DNA from: an uncultured Lachnospiraceae bacterium
Lineage (GTDB): Bacteria; Bacillota; Clostridia; Lachnospirales; Lachnospiraceae
Direction: 5' to 3'
DNA: 64,000 nt
Assembly (NCBI GenBank): GCA_947305245.1
Contig: CAMZDG010000004.1
Location: forward strand, 62,001 to 126,000
The notes below the pieces were generated by a model. That model was not told the DNA's origin, searched no databases, and saw only the letters and a list, made by a program, of their open reading frames with translations. The first letter of the stretch is position 1. The number at the start of each line of letters is the position of its first letter. A program made the translations under genes and the position numbers. Positions 1 to 8,735 of the stretch are shown piece by piece.

Positions 1-1
1 G

Positions 2-1078
2 AACACCTATCGGATGACGGCGGAGGAGCTTGCAAGAAAGATGATCCAGGACGTGCTCGCGAAGACGGGGATCACCGCCACTGCCGGCATCGGGACCAAC
101 CTGTATCTCTGTAAGGTGGCCATGGACATTGTTGCGAAGCATGCGGAGGCGGATGAAAACGGCGTGCGTATGGCAAGCCTGGATGAGATCAGCTACCGAA
201 AGCTCCTTTGGGATCACAGGCCGCTCACGGATTTCTGGCGCGTGGGCAGGGGCTATGCCAAGAGGCTGGAGGAGGTAGGGCTCTTCACCATGGGCGACAT
301 TGCCAGGTGCAGCATCGGAAAAGAGACGGAGTTCTACAACGAAGATCTCCTCTATCGCCTCTTTGGGATCAATGCGGAGCTTCTCATCGATCATGCCTGG
401 GGATGGGAGAACGTGACCATCGCGGACGTCAAGAGTTATAAGCCGGAGAGCAATTCCATCAGCTCGGGGCAGGTGCTCAAGGAGCCGTATTCCTTTGAGA
501 AGGCGCGGATCGTGGTGCGCGAGATGGCCGAGACGCTTTCGCTGGACCTGATCGCAAAGCATCTGGTGACGGATCAGGTGATCCTGACCGTGGGGTACGA
601 CGTGGAAAACCTGAAGGATGCCTCCCGGCGGAAGGACTATCACGGAGAAGTGACGGCGGATTATTACGGGCGGATGGTTCCAAAGCATGCGCATGGCTCC
701 GAGAGTCTCGGGGAGCATACGGCATCCTCTCGCATCATCACGGAGGGCATCCTTTCAATCTATGACAGGATCATGGATCCGACGCTCCTAGTGCGCCGCA
801 TTGGCGTGGCAGCCAATCACGTGATCGGGGAGACGAGTAACGAGAAGCAGGAGCGATATGAACAGTTAGAGCTCTTTAAGGATTACGGAGCGCCGCCGGA
901 GCAGGCAGCGCGAGAGGCAAAGGAAGAAGCGCGGCTGGAGAAGGAAAAGAAGCTCCAGCAGGCGATGGTCAATTTAAAGCAGCGATATGGAAAAAATGCA
1001 GTCCTGAAGGGGACGGATCTGGAGGAGGGCGCGACGACGATCGAGCGCAACAGCCAGATCGGCGGCCACAAGGCCTAA
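2..1078 (+). CDS. Y-family DNA polymerase (DinB/UmuC/ImpB type), 5' end cut by window
   Basis: Translesion DNA synthesis enzyme of the ImpB/MucB/UvrX branch of Y-family polymerases. The reading frame is open from base 2, so the N-terminus and the first catalytic acidic residues lie outside the window. What remains (358 residues) begins near the palm/fingers region with the family motif ATAGIGTNLYLCKVAMD. It continues through a thumb helix-hairpin-helix region (DFWRVGRGYAKRLEEVGL) and a little-finger domain, and ends in a charged helix plus the tail GATTIERNSQIGGHKA seen in this subfamily in Firmicutes. A good Shine-Dalgarno for the next gene follows within 15 bases, so the two may be co-transcribed. 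Regulation cannot be judged because the promoter is off the window. Confidence 0.9.
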   Translation, partial: NTYRMTAEELARKMIQDVLAKTGITATAGIGTNLYLCKVAMDIVAKHAEADENGVRMASLDEISYRKLLWDHRPLTDFWRVGRGYAKRLEEVGLFTMGDIARCSIGKETEFYNEDLLYRLFGINAELLIDHAWGWENVTIADVKSYKPESNSISSGQVLKEPYSFEKARIVVREMAETLSLDLIAKHLVTDQVILTVGYDVENLKDASRRKDYHGEVTADYYGRMVPKHAHGSESLGEHTASSRIITEGILSIYDRIMDPTLLVRRIGVAANHVIGETSNEKQERYEQLELFKDYGAPPEQAAREAKEEARLEKEKKLQQAMVNLKQRYGKNAVLKGTDLEEGATTIERNSQIGGHKA

Positions 1079-1092
1079 AAAGGAGGAGAGAC

Positions 1093-2151
1093 ATGAAAAA
1101 GAATGACAGTATTTCGATCCCGGTGATCCTGAAGGTGGGCAAGGGCTCCCTGGGGTGCCTGGGGCCGACCCTGATGGAGGAGAATCTTTCTGAGGTCGTG
1201 ATCTATTTCGGTAACGGACTGATCGATCTCTTTGGCATGAAGGTCATGGAGTCCATGCGGGCAGCAGGCGTGACCGTTTTGGAGTATCAGGAGCTGGACA
1301 CGGTGGCCATTGAGGACATTATTCCGCTGGCCTTTGCGATCCCCAACAAGGCCAAGGCCGTGGTCTCCATCGGCGGCGGTAAGGTGATCGACGCCGGAAA
1401 ATATGCGGCGTACCTGCGCGGCATGCCGTTCATCAGCGTTCCCACCAGCAGCTCCAGTGACGGTTTCTCCAGCGCCAGCGCATCTCTTCTCGTCGGCGGC
1501 AGGCGCAATTCCGTTCCCGCGAAGCTGGCATATGGCATTGTGGTGGATACGGAAGTGATCAGCACGGCGCCTGAGAGGTTCATCTATTCCGGCATCGGTG
1601 ACATGGTGGCGAAGATCACTTCGCTTTATGACTGGGTGTATGAGGCGGAGCACGGAGCTTCAGTTTTGAACGATTTCGCGGTGATGGTGGCGAAGAAGGC
1701 CGTGAACAGCTTTGTGCGCACGCCGTTTGAGAGCATTCATGACGAGGTATTCTTAAAGGAGCTTTTGGACAGCCTTGCCATGAGCGGCATTGCGAACGAG
1801 ATCGCGGGAAGCAGCGCGCCGACCAGCGGAAGCGAGCACCTGATCTCTCATGCGCTGGATAAGTTCCTGGAGGTGCCACAGCTCCATGGCGTTCAGGTCG
1901 GCATCGCGACTTATCTGATGGCGAAGGTGCAAGATCACAGGTACAAACGCATCAACAAGATCTTTACGGACACGGGATTTTGGGATTACGTGGCAACGGT
2001 CGGCATGAGGAAGGAAGACTTTATCAGGGCCATTGACATGGCACCCGACATGAAGCCGTATCGTCATACCTATCTCCATGAGGAGAAATATCGCGAGGAG
2101 GCGAAGCGGCTGGTGATGGAGGATGAGGTCCTGCAGAGAGTTTTGGTTTAG
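1093..2151 (+). CDS. sn-glycerol-1-phosphate dehydrogenase family protein (AraM/EgsA-like)
   Basis: Predicted NAD(P)H- and metal-dependent dehydrogenase that reduces dihydroxyacetone phosphate to sn-glycerol-1-phosphate. It belongs to the iron-containing alcohol dehydrogenase/glycerol dehydrogenase superfamily. Visible motifs are the nucleotide-binding GGGKVIDAGKYAA (about residues 94-106), PTSSSSDGFSS (about 116-126), and the downstream SGIGDMVAK and SEHLISHALD segments, whose Asp and His residues are the expected metal ligands. At 352 residues the length is normal. The ATG follows AAAGGAGGAGAGAC, a near-ideal ribosome binding site. The next gene begins about 12 bases after the stop, so it is probably co-transcribed with the GH3 gene. 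The true substrate could instead be another polyol phosphate; no PcrB/GGGP synthase partner is in the window. Confidence 0.82.
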   Translation: MKKNDSISIPVILKVGKGSLGCLGPTLMEENLSEVVIYFGNGLIDLFGMKVMESMRAAGVTVLEYQELDTVAIEDIIPLAFAIPNKAKAVVSIGGGKVIDAGKYAAYLRGMPFISVPTSSSSDGFSSASASLLVGGRRNSVPAKLAYGIVVDTEVISTAPERFIYSGIGDMVAKITSLYDWVYEAEHGASVLNDFAVMVAKKAVNSFVRTPFESIHDEVFLKELLDSLAMSGIANEIAGSSAPTSGSEHLISHALDKFLEVPQLHGVQVGIATYLMAKVQDHRYKRINKIFTDTGFWDYVATVGMRKEDFIRAIDMAPDMKPYRHTYLHEEKYREEAKRLVMEDEVLQRVLV

Positions 2152-2163
2152 GAAAGGATGAAC

Positions 2164-4929
2164 ATGAGCGTGATCTTAGATTGGAAAAAATATCAGGAAA
2201 AGGCAACGCAGGCCGTGGCGGAAGGCATCGTGCTTTTAAGAAATGAGAAGGAGGCGGTGCCTTTGGATGCATCGAAGGTGATCGCCGTTTTCGGCAGGAT
2301 CCAGCTGGATTATTATAAGAGCGGGACCGGATCGGGAGGCATGGTGAACGTGTCTCACGTGATCAATATTCCCGAGGGGCTTACGATGCGCGGCGCGAAA
2401 CTGGATCAGGAGCTTCTTAAGACCTATCAGGACTGGACGGCGGAGCACCCCTTCGACAAAGGGGCAAGCTGGGGCGGGGAGCCCTGGTGCCAGGAGGAGA
2501 TGCCTCTTTCCGAGGAGCTCGCAAAATGCGTGGCGCAGCGCTGTGAGACGGCGCTGATCGTCATCGGACGCACGGCAGGCGAGGAAATGGACAATTCCTA
2601 CAAGGAAGGGTCGTATCTTTTGACGGCGGGAGAGAGGGAAGTGCTTCGGATCACGAGAAAGTATTTCCCGAAGACGGTGGTCCTGCTCAACGTGGCCTCC
2701 CTGATCGACATGAGCTTTGTGGAGGAATATGAGCCGGATGCCGTACTCTACGTATGGCAGGGCGGCATGATGGGCGGACTTGGAACGGCGGACGTGCTCC
2801 TTGGGAACGTGACGCCCTCCGGAAAGCTGACGGACACCATTGCCCGCCGCGTGGAGGACTATCCTTCCCATGCGAATTTTGGGGATCCGGACCGCGATTT
2901 CTATTGTGAAGACATTTATCTGGGATACCGCTATTTCGAGACCTTCGCGAAGGAGAAGGTGAAATGGCCTTTTGGATACGGGCTTTCCTATACCAGCTTT
3001 GCCCTGAGCGGGCAGGCGCTGTCAGCTGACGCATTCTTAAAGTTCGCGGAGGCAAAGGAGGAGGGCGCGTCCCCGAAGCTTTTGGCAAGCGTGACCGTCA
3101 CGAATCAGGGCGCCTTCCCGGGTAAGGAAGTCGTTCAGGTTTACTGCGAGCCGCCGCAGGGAAAGCTTGGCAAGCCTGCGAGGATCCTTTGCGGCTTTGC
3201 AAAGACGAAGTGCTTAAAGCCCGGCGAGAGCGAGCATGTCATCATTGAGATCGATCCCGAGACCTTTGCGTCCTACGACGACGGAGGGCTGACGGGACAT
3301 GCCAATGCCTATCTTTTGGAGGAGGGAGAGTATCTCTTCCACGTGGGAAACAGCGTGCGCGATACCCTTTCGCCCCTTTGCGTACAGTTAAAAGAGCTTA
3401 TGGTTCTTCGGCAGGTGACCTGCGCGCTTGCGCCGGTGCTTCCGTTCCTTCGCATGGTCAACCGGAACGGCGTGCCTGCTTATGAAGCCGCGCCGATCAG
3501 GGAGGCGGAGGAAGAAAGACGCCTGAAGAAGCTGCCGGAGGAGATCCCTTACACGGGAGACCTCGGGATCCGGCTCGCCGACGTGGCGCTTGGAAAGCAT
3601 GAGCTGAAGGAGTTTATCGGGCAGCTCTCCGATGAGGATCTCGCCTGCATCATTCGCGGCGAGGGTATGGGAAGCCCGAAGGTGACCGCGGGAACGGCGG
3701 CTGCCTTTGGCGGCGTCGCGCCGCGCCTTGCAGAGTTTGGCATCCCCTGCGGATGTTGCTCGGACGGCCCTTCCGGCATGCGTCTGGACTGTGGGACAAA
3801 GGCATTTAGCCTGCCCGGCGGAACCATGCTGGCCTGTACCTGGAACCGTGAACTCCTGACGGAGCTCTTTGCCTTTACGGGACTGGAGATGAGCGCAAAC
3901 CACGTAGAGTGTCTGCTGGGACCCGGCATGAATATCCATAGGCACCCTCTGAACGGGCGTAATTTCGAATATTTCTCTGAGGATCCCTTCCTCACGGGCG
4001 AGGTGGCCGCGGCGCAGCTCTGGGGCCTGCACTCCGCCGGCGTGACAGGGACGATCAAGCATTTTTGCGGCAATAATCAGGAGACCAGGAGACATTTCCT
4101 GGACAGCGTGATCTCGGAGAGAGCACTGCGTGAGATCTACTTAAAGGGCTTTGAGATCGCCGTGAAGAAGGGCGGCGCCTATACCATCATGACGACCTAC
4201 GGCAGCGTGAACGGCCTTTGGACGGCGGGGAGCTATGACCTGACGACAGTGATCCTGCGGGAGGAGTGGGGCTTTGAGGGCCTTGCCATGACGGACTGGT
4301 GGGCGAACGTCAACCGCCGCGGGCAGGCACCGGACAAGAGAGACCTGGCAGCCATGGCCATGGCGCAAAATGACGTCTACATGGTCTGCGCGGACGGGGA
4401 GCACCATGATGACAATACGCTGGAATCCTTAGGAAAGGGTGAATTAAAGCGGGCGGAGCTTCAGAGAAACGCGGCGAACGTGCTGGGCGTGGTGCTTCGT
4501 TCCAACGCCATGAAGCGGCTCCTTGGCACGGCGCCGGCGGTGGAGATCGTCGGCCGCGAGGAGGAAGGCAGCATTAGCCAGGAGGACGTGCCCTGCTATC
4601 ACATTGCCGATCAGCTGACGGTGGACTTAAGCGGCGTGAAGACGGCAAGAGATTTCAGTTACAGCTTTGTCCTCGACATGGAAAAGGTGGGAAGATATCG
4701 GTTTACGCTGACTGCAAGCTCTGAGGCGGGCGAACTGGCACAGATCCCGGTGACGATATTTAGCATGGGAACGGCCTGCGGCACCTTTACCTGGAACGGT
4801 ACGGGCGGAAAGCCTGTCAGCTATTCCGGAAGCACCTTCATGTTCTCGAGATATACGACGATCCGCCTGTATTTCGCACAGGGCGGGTTGGACCTTAAGG
4901 ATATAAGGTTTGAATTGCTGGGACAGTAA
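2164..4929 (+). CDS. glycoside hydrolase family 3 protein with circularly permuted domains
   Basis: Predicted beta-glycosidase (beta-glucosidase or beta-xylosidase type). The usual GH3 order is reversed. Residues about 10-280 are the alpha/beta sandwich normally found C-terminally (AVAEGIVLLRNE, then GFGLSYTSF-like WPFGYGLSYTSF). Next comes a fibronectin-III-like domain (about 300-400). The TIM-barrel domain (about 490-760) follows last, with DGPSGMR, the GPGMNIHRHPLNGRNFEYFSEDP-type region, KHFCGNNQE and the nucleophile motif MTDWW (Asp near residue 711). A beta-rich extension closes the protein (about 800-921). No signal peptide is visible, so it is probably cytosolic. ATG 2164 is preferred to ATG 2158 because the AGGA motif overlaps the latter. 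Confidence 0.9.
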   Translation: MSVILDWKKYQEKATQAVAEGIVLLRNEKEAVPLDASKVIAVFGRIQLDYYKSGTGSGGMVNVSHVINIPEGLTMRGAKLDQELLKTYQDWTAEHPFDKGASWGGEPWCQEEMPLSEELAKCVAQRCETALIVIGRTAGEEMDNSYKEGSYLLTAGEREVLRITRKYFPKTVVLLNVASLIDMSFVEEYEPDAVLYVWQGGMMGGLGTADVLLGNVTPSGKLTDTIARRVEDYPSHANFGDPDRDFYCEDIYLGYRYFETFAKEKVKWPFGYGLSYTSFALSGQALSADAFLKFAEAKEEGASPKLLASVTVTNQGAFPGKEVVQVYCEPPQGKLGKPARILCGFAKTKCLKPGESEHVIIEIDPETFASYDDGGLTGHANAYLLEEGEYLFHVGNSVRDTLSPLCVQLKELMVLRQVTCALAPVLPFLRMVNRNGVPAYEAAPIREAEEERRLKKLPEEIPYTGDLGIRLADVALGKHELKEFIGQLSDEDLACIIRGEGMGSPKVTAGTAAAFGGVAPRLAEFGIPCGCCSDGPSGMRLDCGTKAFSLPGGTMLACTWNRELLTELFAFTGLEMSANHVECLLGPGMNIHRHPLNGRNFEYFSEDPFLTGEVAAAQLWGLHSAGVTGTIKHFCGNNQETRRHFLDSVISERALREIYLKGFEIAVKKGGAYTIMTTYGSVNGLWTAGSYDLTTVILREEWGFEGLAMTDWWANVNRRGQAPDKRDLAAMAMAQNDVYMVCADGEHHDDNTLESLGKGELKRAELQRNAANVLGVVLRSNAMKRLLGTAPAVEIVGREEEGSISQEDVPCYHIADQLTVDLSGVKTARDFSYSFVLDMEKVGRYRFTLTASSEAGELAQIPVTIFSMGTACGTFTWNGTGGKPVSYSGSTFMFSRYTTIRLYFAQGGLDLKDIRFELLGQ

Positions 4930-4944
4930 GAAGTAAAGCAACGT

Positions 4945-4978
4945 GCCCGGACAGGAATCGTAACGCGAATTCCTGGGC
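4945..4978 (+). other. imperfect inverted repeat between GH3 and thioesterase genes
   Basis: An inner 7-base arm CAGGAAT pairs with ATTCCTG and outer GCCC pairs with GGGC across a small internal loop. No T-run follows, so it is not a standard intrinsic terminator. It could be a weak pause or processing hairpin. Confidence 0.35.
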
Positions 4979-5001
4979 AAGGGCAGAAAGGGAATGACAA
5001 A

Positions 5002-5706
5002 ATGTATCAGTTTGACAGCAGGATCCGGTATAGCGAGACGGACAGTGACGAGAATCTTACCGTGATGGCACTACTCAATTATTTTCAGGACTGCTCAACC
5101 TTTCAGTCGGAGGATGCGGGCGTGGGCGTGAGATATTGCCTGGACCGGGATCTGGTCTGGGTGCTCAATGCATGGCAGATCGTGCCGATCCGACTTCCAA
5201 AGCTGGGGGAGAAGGTGACGATCGCCACGATCCCCTATGAGTTTCAGAAGTTTATGGGCTACCGTAATTTCATGATGTTTGACCAGGAGGGGAATTATCT
5301 CGCCAAGGCGAACAGCATCTGGAGCCTGATCAACGTAAAAACCGGGCGGTTTGAGACGCCGGATGAGGCCATGAGGAAGGGCTACCCGCAGGAGGAGCGG
5401 ATCCCCATGGAATACGCGGGCCGGAAGATCTCCGTTCCCGCGGGCGGGGAGAGCATGGAACCCATCACCGTCCTGCCCCACCATTTGGATGCCAATCACC
5501 ACGTCAACAATGGACAGTACGTGGCAATGGCCTTAGAGTTTCTGCCGCAAGACGCAAAGATCTTGCAATTGCGCGCGGAATACCGCAAACAAGCTTTCCT
5601 TGGCGACGTGTTGATACCCTGTGTGTCAAGGGAAGACGGACGCGTGATCGTTGCCCTTCAGGACGCGGAGGGCAAGGCCTATGCCGTGGTCGAGTTCACG
5701 GTATAG
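5002..5706 (+). CDS. acyl-ACP thioesterase (FatA/FatB family)
   Basis: Predicted to release fatty acids from acyl carrier protein in the cytosol. It has the double hot-dog architecture of the bacterial acyl-ACP thioesterase family. The first hot-dog opens with RIRYSETDSDENLTVMALLNYFQD (given here in parts: RIRYSETDSDENL, ALLNYFQD). The second carries the catalytic N-x-H segment DANHHVNNGQY, with Asn165 and His167 as the likely catalytic pair. Length (234 residues) is typical of bacterial members. The ATG is preceded by GAAAGGGAA. The cvfB-like gene starts 28 bases downstream in the same direction, so shared transcription is likely. Confidence 0.85.
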   Translation: MYQFDSRIRYSETDSDENLTVMALLNYFQDCSTFQSEDAGVGVRYCLDRDLVWVLNAWQIVPIRLPKLGEKVTIATIPYEFQKFMGYRNFMMFDQEGNYLAKANSIWSLINVKTGRFETPDEAMRKGYPQEERIPMEYAGRKISVPAGGESMEPITVLPHHLDANHHVNNGQYVAMALEFLPQDAKILQLRAEYRKQAFLGDVLIPCVSREDGRVIVALQDAEGKAYAVVEFTV

Positions 5707-5733
5707 AGAAAAAGAGTACGGAGGAGACAAGAA

Positions 5734-6570
5734 ATGAGTTTACGTTTGGGAGAAATCCAAAAGCTGGAAATTGTAAAGAAGGTGGAGTTTGGCGTATACC
5801 TTGCCGAGTCTGACCGCGAGGAGGAAAGAGTTCTCCTGCCGATCAAGCAAGTGCCTGCGGGGGCTAACATTGGCGACATTATGGAGGTGTTCCTGTATAA
5901 GGATTCCAAGGATCGCATGATCGCGACGACAAAGCGTCCCAAACTGATCCTGGGGGAGGTGGCGCTCCTTAACGTGGCGCAGGTGGGAAAGATCGGCGCG
6001 TTCCTGGACTGGGGACTGGAGAAGGACCTTCTCCTGCCCTTTAAGCAGCAGCGCGGAAGGGTGCGCGAGGGAGATCAGGTGCTGGTTTCCCTTTACGTGG
6101 ACAAGAGCGAGAGACTGTGCGCCACCATGAACGTATATGAATCGTTGCTCGCCGGAAGCTCCTATCAGAAGGAAGACCGCGTGACGGGGCGCGTTTATGA
6201 GATCAGTAATAATTTTGGCGCCTTTGTCGCCGTGGATGACAAGTATTCCGCGCTGATCCCCAAGAAGGAACTCTTTGGGGAGGTGGAGCTCGGCCAGGTC
6301 ATTTCGGCGCGCGTGATCAAGGTACAGGAGGACGGACGGCTTCTTTTGTCCATTCGAGACAAGGCATATCTGCAGATCGACAAGGATGCCGAGAAGATCT
6401 TGAGCCTTCTCGACAGCTATGAAGGGTCCCTTCCCTTCACGGACAAGTCCGCGCCGGAGGTCATCACGCATGAGACCGGCATGAGCAAGAATGAATTCAA
6501 GCGTGCCATCGGGCATCTTTTGAAGGAAAAGAAGATACAGATCGGAGAAAAATCCATTCGGAGATTGTGA
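5734..6570 (+). CDS. CvfB-like S1 RNA-binding protein
   Basis: A 278-residue member of the CvfB/YitL family: N-terminal S1-like OB-folds followed by a C-terminal winged helix. The opening LGEIQKLEIVKKVEFGVYLA resembles the first S1 domain, KIGAFLDWGLEKDLLLP the second, and a third S1-like domain includes NNFGAFVAVDDKYSALIPKKE. The winged helix spans about residues 225-278 (GMSKNEFKRAIGHLLKEKKI). Family members bind RNA and influence virulence or ribosome-linked functions; a precise role cannot be read from sequence. The ribosome binding site CGGAGGAGAC is strong. Its stop codon is almost fused to the start of the downstream gene, which suggests coupled translation. Confidence 0.88.
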   Translation: MSLRLGEIQKLEIVKKVEFGVYLAESDREEERVLLPIKQVPAGANIGDIMEVFLYKDSKDRMIATTKRPKLILGEVALLNVAQVGKIGAFLDWGLEKDLLLPFKQQRGRVREGDQVLVSLYVDKSERLCATMNVYESLLAGSSYQKEDRVTGRVYEISNNFGAFVAVDDKYSALIPKKELFGEVELGQVISARVIKVQEDGRLLLSIRDKAYLQIDKDAEKILSLLDSYEGSLPFTDKSAPEVITHETGMSKNEFKRAIGHLLKEKKIQIGEKSIRRL

Positions 6571-6572
6571 TC

Positions 6573-7406
6573 ATGGTTTGGATGAGCGTAATTTTAGTCA
6601 TATTGTGGTCGCCGCTCCTCTATCTTTGGATGCTGGGACCGAACCGGCCAAGGCGGAAGGAAATGCGTCCCTTCGAGAAGAATTACGTGGCGCACAGGGG
6701 GTTGTATGATCCCGCAAAGGGCATCCCGGAGAATTCCCTGACGGCGTTTCGGCTGGCGGCTGAGGCCGGGTACGGGATGGAGATGGACCTGCAGCTGACC
6801 CGGGACGGGAAACTTGTGGTCTTTCATGACAAGACCCTGGAGCGCATGTGCGGGGCGAAGGTCAATCTGACGGACCTGACCTATGAGGAGCTGCAAAGCT
6901 ATCGGCTTTCCGGCACCGAGGAGAGGATCCCGCTCTTTGATGAGGTGCTTGAGGTCGTGGACGGCAGGACGCCGCTGATCGTCGAGATCAAGTCGGAGGG
7001 AAGATGCTTTCGCACGACGAGGATGGCCTGTGAGAGGCTTGCGACCTATCCTGGCATCTATTGCATGGAGTCCTTTCATCCCCTTTGCATGTGGTGGGTG
7101 AGGCGGCACTATCCGAAGATCCTTCGGGGACAGCTCTCGATGAATTATTTCGTGGAGGAGCCGAAGAAGCCCTTTTATCAAAAGCTGGTCATGACCAGCA
7201 TGATCTTTAACGTGTTTTCGCGTCCTGATTTTATCGCTTATAAGCATTCGCATCGGGAGCAGTTTTCCTATCGCCTGCTTCGGAAGTTCTACCGCGTGGA
7301 AAACGTGGCGTGGACCATCCAAAGTCAGGAAGAGCTGGAGCAGGCCCGCAAGGTCTTTCGCGTGATGATCTTTGACAGTTTTGTCCCGAATCGAAAGAAA
7401 AACTGA
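6573..7406 (+). CDS. glycerophosphodiester phosphodiesterase family protein
   Basis: Hydrolyses glycerophosphodiesters to glycerol-3-phosphate and an alcohol. The catalytic set of the GDPD TIM barrel is visible: His41-Arg42-Gly43 (VAHRG), Glu70-x-Asp72 (GMEMDLQLTRDG) and His85-Asp86 (VVFHDKTL). Residues about 2-20 form one hydrophobic segment, so the enzyme is probably membrane-anchored. A GTG at 6567 overlaps the upstream stop, but ATG 6573 sits about 9 bases after CGGAG and is preferred. The protein is 277 residues, normal for the family. It is probably the last gene of the transcript that includes the thioesterase and cvfB-like genes. Confidence 0.9.
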   Translation: MVWMSVILVILWSPLLYLWMLGPNRPRRKEMRPFEKNYVAHRGLYDPAKGIPENSLTAFRLAAEAGYGMEMDLQLTRDGKLVVFHDKTLERMCGAKVNLTDLTYEELQSYRLSGTEERIPLFDEVLEVVDGRTPLIVEIKSEGRCFRTTRMACERLATYPGIYCMESFHPLCMWWVRRHYPKILRGQLSMNYFVEEPKKPFYQKLVMTSMIFNVFSRPDFIAYKHSHREQFSYRLLRKFYRVENVAWTIQSQEELEQARKVFRVMIFDSFVPNRKKN

Positions 7407-7466
7407 ATCGGAATGATTTTTTGTGCATTTTGATGTGAAAAATATATAAAATTGCACAAAAAGCTA

Positions 7467-7495
7467 TTGCTTTATTTGTCTGTTTTTGGTATAAA
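7467..7495 (+). promoter_or_regulatory. sigma-A-type promoter for the PucR-like regulator
   Basis: A -35-like TTGCTT (7467-7472) and an extended -10 TGGTATAAA (-10 hexamer 7490-7495) are separated by 17 bases. They lie about 45 bases upstream of the start codon in an AT-rich gap. Confidence 0.6.
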
Positions 7496-7539
7496 TGTTT
7501 TATACGGTTTATTTTAGGGACGCAAAGGAGCGTGTACAT

Positions 7540-8622
7540 ATGATTTCGAATCAGATACTTCAGAATACGATCGACGGATTGAAAGGGATCGCGAGGATTG
7601 AGCTGTGCGTGATGGACGTGGACGGCAAGGAGGTTGCCAGCACCATCGATATGGGTAATTGTTCCAAGGCGGTTGCGGAGTTTGCGACTTCTCCCGCGGA
7701 TTCCCAGGAGATCCAGGGATATCAATACTTTAAGATTTTTGACGAGCAGCAGCTGGAGTATGTTTTGATCGTGGCGGGCAGCGGCGAGGACGTGTACGTC
7801 ATCGGAAAGATGGTGGCCTTCCAGATCCAGAATCTTCTTGTGGCTTACAAGGAGCGCTTCGACAAGGATAATTTCATCAAGAACCTGCTTTTGGACAATC
7901 TGCTTTTGGTTGATATTTACAGCCGGTCGAAAAAGCTTCACATTCAGACGGACGTGGCGCGCGTAGTCATGATCGTGGAGACGGGCAACCGCAAGGATAA
8001 TAATGCCCTGGAGCTGACCAGAAATCATTTTGGCGCCAACAGTCGTGATTTCATCACTGCCGTGGATGAGAACAACGTGATCGTTGTCAAGGATCTGGCA
8101 GACGTGAATGCAGCAAAGGAGATCGACAAGTCGGCCAAGGCACTCAGCGCCTTCCTGCAAAAGGAGGGCTTAAAGGTACGCGTTGCCTACGGTACCGTGA
8201 TCCAGGAGATCAAGGAGGTCAGCCGTTCCTATAAAGAGGCAAAGATGGCGTTGGACGTAGGAAAGATCTTCTTTGATGACAGGGACATCGTGGCCTACAG
8301 TGAGCTCGGGATCGGACGCCTGATCTATCAGCTTCCCATTCCCCTGTGCAAGATGTTCATCCGCGAGATCTTCGGCGGAAAGAGCCCGGATGAGTTCGAC
8401 GAGGAGACGCTGTCCACGATCTATAAGTTTTTCGAGAACAGCCTGAACGTGTCGGAGACCTCCCGTCAGCTGTTCATTCACAGAAATACCTTGGTATATC
8501 GTCTCGACAAGCTCCAGAAGACCACCAACCTGGACCTGAGAGTCTTCGAGGATGCCATCACCTTCAAGATCGCCTTGATGGTGGTGAAATACATGAAGTA
8601 CATGGAAAGCATGGAATATTAA
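7540..8622 (+). CDS. PucR/CdaR-family helix-turn-helix transcriptional regulator
   Basis: A 360-residue DNA-binding regulator. The N-terminal about 130 residues look like a small ligand-sensing domain (IARIELCVMDVDGKEVAST and ILIVAGSGEDVYVIGKM-like strands). The middle part is GGDEF-like in the manner of PucR/CdaR proteins. The C-terminal about 60 residues are the PucR-type HTH (SLNVSETSRQLFIHRNTLVY followed by RLDKLQ). Family members often control sugar-diacid or purine use, but nothing here fixes the effector. ATG 7540 is chosen over upstream candidates because AAAGGAG sits 9 bases before it. It has its own promoter and a hairpin downstream, so it is probably monocistronic. Confidence 0.85.
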   Translation: MISNQILQNTIDGLKGIARIELCVMDVDGKEVASTIDMGNCSKAVAEFATSPADSQEIQGYQYFKIFDEQQLEYVLIVAGSGEDVYVIGKMVAFQIQNLLVAYKERFDKDNFIKNLLLDNLLLVDIYSRSKKLHIQTDVARVVMIVETGNRKDNNALELTRNHFGANSRDFITAVDENNVIVVKDLADVNAAKEIDKSAKALSAFLQKEGLKVRVAYGTVIQEIKEVSRSYKEAKMALDVGKIFFDDRDIVAYSELGIGRLIYQLPIPLCKMFIREIFGGKSPDEFDEETLSTIYKFFENSLNVSETSRQLFIHRNTLVYRLDKLQKTTNLDLRVFEDAITFKIALMVVKYMKYMESMEY

Positions 8623-8639
8623 GTCCGAAGGAACAAATC

Positions 8640-8671
8640 GGGCTCCCATTTCGTCTCATTAATGGGAGCCC
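8640..8671 (+). other. perfect 11-bp inverted repeat downstream of the PucR-like gene
   Basis: GGGCTCCCATT (8640-8650) pairs perfectly with AATGGGAGCCC (8661-8671) around a 10-base loop. The hairpin is strong but has no following T-run. It may stabilise the 3' end of the upstream mRNA or act in the leader of ftsE. Confidence 0.6.
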
Positions 8672-8735
8672 GTGATCATGAAAAGGAAAACAAGCAGGGG
8701 CGGTAGCATGCCCTGCCTTGGATACGTGGGATACT

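Noticed and set aside
4945..4978. Intrinsic terminator after the GH3 gene
   Set aside because: The hairpin is imperfect and is not followed by a T-run.
7231..8160. 309-codon open frame on the minus strand across the GDPD and PucR-like genes
   Set aside because: It crosses two well-supported genes and an intergenic promoter, and its product resembles no known family.
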